Positions 1 to 5,376 of a stretch of 31,857 nt of DNA are shown in pieces. Every line of letters begins with the position of its first letter. The first letter of the stretch is position 1. Location: positions 1 to 31,857 of the forward strand of contig CAYXGT010000020.1 in assembly GCA_964464635.1 (NCBI GenBank), in the 5' to 3' direction. The translations under genes were made by a program, and so were the position numbers. The notes beneath the pieces were generated by a model that was not told where the DNA came from, did not search any database, and was given only the letters and a program-made list of their open reading frames with translations. The stretch comes from CAYLMG01 sp964464635 (lineage in GTDB: Bacteria; Planctomycetota; Phycisphaerae; Sedimentisphaerales; Anaerobacaceae).

Positions 1-1050
1 CCAGTCGGGAGGAATGTCCAGATAGGCCTGTATCATACCGGCATAGCCCGGCAAAGTTGACTCGGTCCAGGCTGCTTCCAATAGAAGGCCCTCCGACAGG
101 ACTTCGCCAGTGACTGTGTCGCGTATGCAAATCTCAGTATCGCCGAGCCAGGTGGCACCATTATCGAGCTTACCTATCCATATCATCGGTTCGATTTCTA
201 TGGCCGCCCGGCCGATGAGCGTATCCTCGGCAACTGGCGCATTATCGAAAATGAGGTCACCCGCGAAGGCTACCCTGCCCGTCACGGAGTCAACATTCAC
301 GGTCGGTGGGTCACCCACGCCACCTGTCCAGGCCTGCAGAGGGGTTTTACTATCTGTCCCTGCGGCTGGCTTAGTCAATTCCTTCTTGACTCCGGTTATG
401 CCCTGGCTGGCGGTAACCGTGTTGCTGCGACCATGATTGGTCAACTTGTCAAACTTCAATCCGGTATGATCTATTTGCTTGTTGGCGGCGCTAAGAGCAC
501 TATAGGCAGCCTCATTAACATCCGTCTTTAAGGTTGCGCCAGCCGCCTCGGTTCCCTCCTTCGTGTAGGGCGAGGAATTCGACCAATTTTTCATAACTGT
601 TTTCAACTTTGTCTCGAATTTCTGCTGAATCCGACGGTCGTATTCCCACTTGAACAATGTATGATGTCCCTGCTCGTGTTTCATCAAATCACCGTCATCG
701 GCCGTGCCCTGCGGGACATAAATATTGGTATTGACACAATCTACAGTGACTATAACGCTATCGATTTTCCACGTTTTCGACTCGGTGTCCCACTTAACGC
801 CGCAATCAAAGCTGTAATTAGGCCCCGTCTCGGCCAAGCCGGGCAAAGGATTGCCGTCCTCGTCCTTTTCAAATTTTACTCCCTCCGGCGGATTCTCCGG
901 GTCATAATAAATAACTGTTACATCATTAGGGTAGCTGGCCACGTTAACAGTGATTCCATTGCCCTGGACCACAGCAGTAGAAAACAGCACAGAAATCGTC
1001 ACCACTGCCGCGACCATACACATTTTCAAACCTTTGCTTTTCGTTTTCAT
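1..1050 (-). CDS. Secreted protein with HEQGHH metal-binding motif (partial, runs off left edge)
   Basis: An open frame of 350 codons begins at ATG 1050 and has no stop before the window edge, so the C-terminus is missing. GGAGGAG lies about eight bases upstream of the start. Residues 1-30 form a Sec-type signal peptide (basic MKTKSKGLK, then a hydrophobic run). Residues 125-130 read HEQGHH, an HExxH-type zinc site preceded by a beta-rich stretch with three Cys (83, 105 and one in the leader). The layout (signal peptide, short beta domain, HEQGH helix) resembles DUF922-type predicted secreted Zn-dependent proteases; that assignment is an inference from the motif. The remaining 220 residues have no motif I recognise. 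The gene follows the 598-residue gene on the same strand, and both share a repeated upstream segment. Protease activity is likely but unproven; a metal-binding structural role is the alternative. Confidence 0.72.
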   Translation of the reverse strand, partial: MKTKSKGLKMCMVAAVVTISVLFSTAVVQGNGITVNVASYPNDVTVIYYDPENPPEGVKFEKDEDGNPLPGLAETGPNYSFDCGVKWDTESKTWKIDSVIVTVDCVNTNIYVPQGTADDGDLMKHEQGHHTLFKWEYDRRIQQKFETKLKTVMKNWSNSSPYTKEGTEAAGATLKTDVNEAAYSALSAANKQIDHTGLKFDKLTNHGRSNTVTASQGITGVKKELTKPAAGTDSKTPLQAWTGGVGDPPTVNVDSVTGRVAFAGDLIFDNAPVAEDTLIGRAAIEIEPMIWIGKLDNGATWLGDTEICIRDTVTGEVLSEGLLLEAAWTESTLPGYAGMIQAYLDIPPDW

Positions 1051-1212
1051 ACTTCAACTCCTCCAATAAAAAAAACTATTATCATTTACCGGAGAGATTG
1101 AACTGCTGATTAGGAAAGGGGGTATCAAAAGAAAGCTAAAAACACACTTAGGAACTTGTCGGAGCTTTTCCTCCTCCTTCCACCACTCTCAATCTCCTTT
1201 TTACTTTTTCCG

Positions 1213-1396
1213 CACAGGCCGTAACAAAAGAACGGCTTAATTCCATATACACTGTTTTGTACTTCCACCTATCCGTAATGTCAAGAGATATTTTGTAAAA
1301 TTTATGGCTTTTATGCAAATATCCCGGATTTTACTTGACTAAGAACGATTATAACCCCAAAACACCATTATTTATCACAAGCATTCCGGCCAATCT
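1213..1396 (-). repeat. Diverged leader/promoter repeat, copy 1
   Basis: This segment is clearly related, in the same orientation, to 3542-3720 (about three quarters identical by eye). It lies about 165 bp upstream of the HEQGHH-protein gene, as copy 2 lies about 165 bp upstream of the 598-residue gene. The best conserved block is around 1265-1290 and reads on the minus strand as TTGACATTACGGATAGGTGG, starting with a -35-like TTGACA (1279-1284). A second conserved patch at 1360-1396 holds the end of a short coding remnant with its TAA stop. Nothing else is seen between 1051 and 1212 except the ribosome binding site. Confidence 0.7.
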
Positions 1397-1511
1397 CGTC
1401 CATCTGGGCTGGAGTGTTTATCTGGAATGGGTCACCTGCACTGCCGTCCCCGTCGTCATAAGTCCCTGTCGCAAAGGCATTGTCAGTCAGATGCAGCACA
1501 TGGTTAGGCAT
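1368..1511 (-). pseudogene. 47-codon remnant of a planctomycete GLUG-type surface-protein segment
   Basis: Read from ATG 1511, this short frame gives a 47-residue peptide with the core DDGDGSAGDPFQINTPAQMD followed by EIGRNACDK and a stop. This matches the form of the linker seen in many planctomycete secreted proteins, where a G-G-G-T-x-x-D-P-Y-x-I-x-T-x-x-x-L/M-x-x-I-G sentence introduces GLUG-like repeats (recalled family pattern, not a search). There is no Shine-Dalgarno sequence or signal peptide, and it stops where the domain would normally continue, so I read it as the decayed tail of a former gene. The final residues and the TAA are shared with leader repeat copy 2 (NAC..TAA-TGG in both), so the stop predates the duplication. 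Confidence 0.5.
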
Positions 1512-1580
1512 TTTATTATTTTTCAGCTTATAATATTAAAGGTTTCCCAGTCGCCTATTTCGTTACGATTCGCGATTACT

Positions 1581-3377
1581 TCACGTCCGCTGCAACAGCT
1601 TTTTCTTCAGCGCGATTGCTTCTTGGAAGCCCACGCCTGCTCTGTGTGACAGAGTGGCGAAGTCCATATCGAGGAGCTGTCGTACCGTTGTCTGTGCACC
1701 GAGATTTTTTCGTACTTGAGCCGGGATCCCAGCTACATCGCCGAGCGCTGTACTCATGTAGCTATCGGTCAGGTAGGGTGCAATTTTGTCTAAGAAGTAG
1801 TTGGAGGCCAGGTAGTTGACCGTGCCGTAGGGATAGCGCAAGCGGAGTCGCCCGTTGCGTACCAACGCTGTCTCCACCTGCCGCATCACCGCCTTGAGCA
1901 TTGGCGTCCGGCTTTCTTTTTGCGCCGCCTTCGTCAAGACGCCCGCCGGGATTTCCAGGCTGAGTTCGCTCACCACCCAGTCGCCGTCATGGTGCCAATA
2001 ACCCATATCGGGCGGCACTTCAATGAAGCAGTCGTCCTTCTTCGTAATGCAAATACCCAGCCGCCGGTTTGTGACGAGAAAAGGTGTCGCGACAAAAGGC
2101 TGTTCAGAAGAGGGGAGTGGTTCTTCCGACCGGAAATAGGCGCGGTATTTGCGCTTGAAGATGGCCCCCGGCCCATATGCTGCTGCGCCCTTTACGCTTC
2201 CGGTGACCGAAACCGTTGTATTGTTTATTACGCCATAAATGTAATCTCTCAGGGTGTCCCTGGCCTGGTTGTTGCACTGATCCTCGAGTTCACTGCAACC
2301 GGGATGGCCGGGGTCACCTTTTCGGCGGTCGATGACCCAGGAGACCGGTGCCGGTACCGACTGCTGGAAGTACTCCCGATTTCCGCTCCAGAATCCGTTG
2401 TCAGCGTACGCCTCTACCCAGAAGTCCTCAGACATCTCGTCATAGAGCTCCTCAGGCTGCTGGATGTCCACGTGCTCGGGGAAATGGCCCGTATCGAGCG
2501 ATACATCCATACAAAGCCCCTGCATATCTGCTGGATGCTGGACGATCAGGAAGAAGTCCTGCACGCCCTCGATGACGCGAAGGCCCTGCACGAAGGTTCG
2601 ATGATCGGTGGGCTGAAGGATGTGTGGGCGCGGCAGCATAAGGAAGGCGGCACGGTTAGTGCCCGCGTGATAGCCGGTCAGCAGATTATACATCTGGCTG
2701 AGCTCCGTCTTCATCCCTGTGGTCTCGCGCCGCTCGCGCGATGCATCAGCGGTGACTTGCCAAGTATCCTTGTCAGTCTCACCCCACTTGTGGGATATCT
2801 TGCCTCCTACCTCCCCAGTGCCGGCCTTACCCAGCGGAAACTTGAGCGTTGCGTTTAGATCCAGACCCGTCTGGGAATCCTCGGTACGGCTGAAGCTCCG
2901 GTCGGTTTTTACTCCCGACTTCGAGGCTGACAATATCTCGCCGTTCTCGGTGGCTGTCTGGTAGAGGTCCCGTACCTTCGGCTCGAAATCGATGATATGT
3001 GGGTAGGAAGCAAGCGACGTATCAGCCAGCCGCGGAAATACCGCTACCTGCAGAAACGCGCCATAGCATGCGAAGTACTCCTTAAGGATCCGATCCATCT
3101 CCTCTATAGGAAAATCTGGGAACTGGACATAGCCTTGTTCCGTTTCTTCCTTGCTCGGCTGGTATCCGGTGATGGTCGCGGTGATCCTCAAATAAAGGGT
3201 CTGTTGGTCACAAAGGATCTGTTTCTCGGGTGGCGGTACAGCCCCATAGATGGCCAGCGAGGAGCGCCACGCGAAGGGGAAGTGCGCGTTCCCATGTGAC
3301 GTGTCCATCATATCGCTGCTCACCGCGAGCAGATGCCAGCGAATATCGTTAGAGAATAATTCTGAATCGTCAGCCAT
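1581..3377 (-). CDS. Hypothetical 598-residue protein
   Basis: I do not recognise the family. The ATG start at 3377 opens MADDSELF; no signal peptide, membrane helix or Shine-Dalgarno sequence is visible, so the product is probably cytoplasmic or exported by a non-Sec route. Residues about 150-230 are rich in Gly, Ser, Thr, Lys and charged residues (SKSGVKTDRSF, KAGTGEVGGKISHKWGETDK) and look like amphipathic beta strands. Then comes a compact LLTGYHAGTNRAAFLMLPRPH patch and a run of mixed alpha/beta sequence. The last 45 residues (RQLLDMDFATLSHRAGVGFQ onward) look like a small helical, helix-hairpin-helix-like tail. Base composition is GC-richer than most of the window, which with the neighbouring repeats suggests acquisition. 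It is the first of two genes that share the duplicated leader. Function is open. Confidence 0.75.
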   Translation of the reverse strand: MADDSELFSNDIRWHLLAVSSDMMDTSHGNAHFPFAWRSSLAIYGAVPPPEKQILCDQQTLYLRITATITGYQPSKEETEQGYVQFPDFPIEEMDRILKEYFACYGAFLQVAVFPRLADTSLASYPHIIDFEPKVRDLYQTATENGEILSASKSGVKTDRSFSRTEDSQTGLDLNATLKFPLGKAGTGEVGGKISHKWGETDKDTWQVTADASRERRETTGMKTELSQMYNLLTGYHAGTNRAAFLMLPRPHILQPTDHRTFVQGLRVIEGVQDFFLIVQHPADMQGLCMDVSLDTGHFPEHVDIQQPEELYDEMSEDFWVEAYADNGFWSGNREYFQQSVPAPVSWVIDRRKGDPGHPGCSELEDQCNNQARDTLRDYIYGVINNTTVSVTGSVKGAAAYGPGAIFKRKYRAYFRSEEPLPSSEQPFVATPFLVTNRRLGICITKKDDCFIEVPPDMGYWHHDGDWVVSELSLEIPAGVLTKAAQKESRTPMLKAVMRQVETALVRNGRLRLRYPYGTVNYLASNYFLDKIAPYLTDSYMSTALGDVAGIPAQVRKNLGAQTTVRQLLDMDFATLSHRAGVGFQEAIALKKKLLQRT

Positions 3378-3421
3378 ATCTAATTATTGGAGTTGTTAAA
3401 AAAAAGCCTTTAACCGTTCAC

Positions 3422-3467
3422 GGGTATTTTGACAGCGTTGGGCAACGTACCCAACGTTAAAATACCC
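3422..3467. promoter_or_regulatory. Large two-part inverted repeat in the leader of the 598-residue gene
   Basis: The arms GGGTATTTT (3422-3430) and CGTTGGG (3436-3442) pair with CCCAACG (3450-3456) and AAAATACCC (3459-3467), with a 7-nt loop and a small internal bulge. The structure lies 45-90 nt upstream of ATG 3377, inside the presumed 5' leader on the minus strand. It has no T-run after it on that strand, so it is better read as a leader hairpin or operator than as a terminator. Confidence 0.55.
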
Positions 3468-3541
3468 AACTTTCCTTTCGCTTTATAACGCAACATATCT
3501 CAAACTGTCAGTAAATTCGAATTATCTTTATTTTTTTAAAG

Positions 3542-3720
3542 CATAGACCGTAACCAAAATACGACCTAATTCCACATAAACTATCTTTTGCCCACCTATC
3601 CGGAATGTCAAGAGATATCTTGTAGAATTCAGGATTTTTTTGATAATTTTTCAAATTTGTCGGACCAACGCTGATTTCAGCCTAAAACACCATTATTCGG
3701 GACAAGCATTTCGGTCAATT
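3542..3720 (-). repeat. Diverged leader/promoter repeat, copy 2
   Basis: Second copy of the segment at 1213-1396, same orientation. The conserved block around 3592-3617 reads TTGACATTCCGGATAGGTGG on the minus strand, with the -35-like TTGACA at 3606-3611. The distal end keeps the NAC..-TAA-TGG tail of the same coding remnant as copy 1. Together with the hairpin at 3422-3467 it fills the 430-bp gap between the 598-residue gene and the tRNA. Confidence 0.7.
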
Positions 3721-3806
3721 TTATCAGCTATCAGTCGTCTGTTATATTGAGTAGTGCGTTGGCCTGAGGTTTATAAATAAGCACAAAGAAATGACGAGGG
3801 TCTTAA

Positions 3807-3880
3807 TGGGCGGTACTGGACTTGAACCAGTGACCCCCTGCGTGTCGAGCAGGTGCTCTAGCCAACTGAGCTAACCGCCC
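3807..3880 (-). tRNA. tRNA-Val (GAC), with C at position 33
   Basis: The complement folds into a complete 74-nt cloverleaf: acceptor GGGCGGT/ACCGCCC perfectly paired, D-stem GCTC/GAGC, anticodon stem CCTGC/GCAGG, a 5-nt variable loop, T-arm ACTGG-TTCAAGT-CCAGT, and discriminator A at 3807. The 3' CCA is not encoded. The seven-base anticodon loop is T-C-GAC-A-C, giving anticodon GAC (valine). Position 33, almost always U, is C here. The body otherwise resembles a tRNA-Asp, whose loop would be CTGTCAC, but the register and stem lengths give GAC. A promoter sits just upstream. Confidence 0.88.
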
Positions 3881-3892
3881 TGCTTTTGGATA

Positions 3893-3921
3893 AGTATCGC
3901 CCGAAGCAGGATAAAAATCAA
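3893..3921 (-). promoter_or_regulatory. Sigma70-like promoter of tRNA-Val
   Basis: On the minus strand TTGATT (3921-3916) and GATACT (3898-3893) are separated by exactly 17 bp, and the -10 box ends about 12 bp before the tRNA 5' end. Confidence 0.6.
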
Positions 3922-3942
3922 GAAGAATTAAAAAGAAAAATC

Positions 3943-4123
3943 AACCACGGATTCACATCGAAGATCCGGCTTTAGACAGACTGGATACTTTTGAACCGCC
4001 GAGAACGCTGAGAGCGCAGAGAAAAACTAAAAGTTAAAAATTAAAAAACAAAAAGAAAATTAGCCACGAATTAACACGGATTCACACAGATTTTTCAAAA
4101 CCACAAAGACACGAAAACACTAA
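3943..4123. repeat. Cluster of dispersed ACCACGAATTAACACG-type microrepeats
   Basis: Short degenerate copies lie at 3943-3960, 4063-4095 and 4100-4123, plus a GAACCGCCGAGAACGCTGAG repeat near 3992. They follow the wording AACCACGAATTAACACGGATTCACACAGATT and recur at 5143-5175, 25056-25215 and around 27610-27786. No gene is seen between 3881 and 4634. Confidence 0.6.
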
Positions 4124-4160
4124 GAAATGAGCTAAAAAGATGCTGGCTTCCTAATGCTAG

Positions 4161-4311
4161 TGCCATTTCTATTAAATAAGTTTCGCTTTTATAATTTGCC
4201 ATTCCGCACGACTCGACTGAGCTTACCGAAGTCTTGATGCTGAATCCATCGTCTAAAAGACTGGATTCCCGCTTACGTGGGAATGACACAAAAGCTAAAG
4301 TTTCTTTTTGG
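4161..4311 (-). repeat. REP-like element copy A (inverted relative to 9149-9271)
   Basis: From TGCCATTTCTATTAAATAAG to GCTAAAGTTTCTTTTTGG this stretch is the reverse complement of 9149-9271, including the hairpin GGATTCCCGC-TTACGT-GGGAATGAC. Copy A carries an additional 23 nt (4210-4232, containing GACTGAGCTTACCGAAGT) that splits a small hairpin intact in the other copy. Confidence 0.72.
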
Positions 4312-4462
4312 AAACGGCACTATATACCTGATACTCGTTAAGGCGGATTGGGGTAGTCGCGGTATTTGCTTGCAAAGATAGGTTATTTTGAGGTTCGAAA
4401 AATTTAATGGTAAGTTGTTCAGAAAAAATGGTTGAAATAAACAACATCCGGTCGTATTATGG

Positions 4463-4496
4463 TCGTAGTCCTTTTGTTTAAACAAAAGGACTACGA
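4463..4496. repeat. 34-bp perfect palindrome, left of the LuxR-type gene
   Basis: TCGTAGTCCTTTTGTTT is followed directly by its reverse complement, centred at 4479/4480 on GTTTAAAC (a PmeI site). The same palindrome, two base pairs longer at each end, recurs at 4954-4991 on the other side of the LuxR-type gene. Both are followed by GARCCTTTTAT. Confidence 0.9.
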
Positions 4497-4634
4497 ACCT
4501 TTTATGATATGATATTTATAATTGAGGATTAGAGTTATTTGTTAAGGATAAAATAGCGGTCCTTGTGGCCAAGCTATAAGAAAACGGCATAGGCTCGCAA
4601 GAGTAAATGTTCTTTAATCTATGGAGTATTAGAT

Positions 4635-4877
4635 ATGGTTTTTAAGGTAAAGCAGTGGGAGCATTTTAGACGATGCTGGCACTTGACACCAAGGGAGGTG
4701 GAAGTTGCCAAACTCATATGCGAAGGTCTCAATAATATTCAGATATGCAAAAAGTTGAAAATCTCTTACAATACCGTACGTGCCCATATGGGAAATATTT
4801 TTCGCAAGGTCGGAGTCAACGGTAAGGCTCAAATGATTTTGCAGCTTGTTGAAGTTCAGAGTAAATCAGGTATTTAG
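4635..4877 (+). CDS. Stand-alone LuxR/GerE-type helix-turn-helix regulator
   Basis: This 80-residue protein is essentially one GerE domain. Residues 17-72 run LTPREVEVAKLICEGLNNIQ, then a recognition helix segment ISYNTVRAHMGNIFRKVGV and the closing helix KAQMILQLV. The LTPRE.EV, GL.N..I, TV..H...I..K and QL signatures are all present. No receiver, PAS or autoinducer domain precedes it, so sensing must come from a partner or from dose. The start at 4635 has GGAG eight bases upstream (4623-4626); the earlier ATG at 4621 hits a stop after three codons. It is one of few plus-strand genes, has no coding partner, and stands between the palindromes at 4463-4496 and 4954-4991, which could be its operators, hairpin terminators or the ends of a mobile unit. 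Confidence 0.88.
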   Translation: MVFKVKQWEHFRRCWHLTPREVEVAKLICEGLNNIQICKKLKISYNTVRAHMGNIFRKVGVNGKAQMILQLVEVQSKSGI

Positions 4878-4953
4878 ACAACTCTTAAAATCTTTGGACG
4901 GCAGTCAAAATAAGGGTGATTCATTTAAATATAATAAATACATTTGAAGTTAA

Positions 4954-4991
4954 GCTCGTAGTCCTTTTGTTTAAACAAAAGGACTACGAGC
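4954..4991. repeat. 38-bp perfect palindrome, right of the LuxR-type gene
   Basis: GCTCGTAGTCCTTTTGTTT is followed by its reverse complement, centred at 4972/4973. It starts 77 bp after the stop of the LuxR-type gene and repeats the palindrome at 4463-4496. RNA from it would form a 17-19 bp stem followed by CCTTTTAT, so it could also end transcription. Confidence 0.9.
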
Positions 4992-5142
4992 CTTTTATAA
5001 AACGAATGGAATAATACATAATATGCAATGCCTGATATGCTGTATGCAATCCGCTGTTTACATCCGAAGAACTATTCGACAACATCTACGCTGCTCAGGA
5101 CAGACCAAGAGCACAAAGGAAAAAGTAAAAAGGTAAAAAACT

Positions 5143-5175
5143 CAACCACGAATTAACACGAAAAGGCACGAAGAT
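5143..5175. repeat. Dispersed ACCACGAATTAACACG microrepeat
   Basis: AACCACGAATTAACACGAAA followed by AGGCACGAAG is another copy of the family clustered at 3943-4123 and 25056-25215. The surrounding 4992-5333 holds no gene and no other recognisable structure. Confidence 0.6.
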
Positions 5176-5333
5176 ATAAGTCAAAAGTCACAGGTCTCAA
5201 GTGGAAAATACGAAGCACTAAATCTGAAATCCGAAACAATAGTGTATTCCCAAATGACAAAAATTCAAAACCATATTTGACCGTTGATTTCGCTGATTTA
5301 TGGTTGTGTTTTTGGTATTCTGTATTCTCCGTC

Positions 5334-5356
5334 AGGAGTCCATAGGACTGACTCCT
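5334..5356. repeat. Inverted repeat downstream of the arabinofuranosidase gene
   Basis: AGGAGTC (5334-5340) pairs with GACTCCT (5350-5356) around a 9-nt loop, about 20 nt past the GH51 stop on the minus strand. On that strand there is no T-run, so it would be a weak terminator or 3' end protector; on the plus strand it is followed by TTTATTCT. Confidence 0.45.
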
Positions 5357-5376
5357 TTATTCTATTAACAAAAAAT

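Noticed and set aside
661..1101. Plus-strand 146-codon frame
   Set aside because: It lies antisense to the secreted HEQGHH gene, which has a signal peptide and a strong ribosome site; the plus frame has neither.
1920..2858. Plus-strand 312-codon frame
   Set aside because: It is antisense to the 598-residue minus-strand gene, a typical shadow in GC-rich coding sequence, with no family motif.
3807..3880. tRNA-Asp or tRNA-Ser assignment for the tRNA at this place
   Set aside because: The stem lengths force a seven-base loop with GAC in the middle; GTC (Asp) is not present, and CGA (Ser) would need a shifted loop and a long variable arm that is absent.
4273..4485. Minus-strand 70-codon frame between tRNA-Val and the LuxR gene
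   Set aside because: It runs through the palindrome and the REP-like element, lacks a ribosome site, and has no recognisable domain.
4463..4991. The two palindromes as a composite transposon or CRISPR-like unit
   Set aside because: There is no transposase, no target-site duplication that I can see, and only two copies, so neither label is supported.
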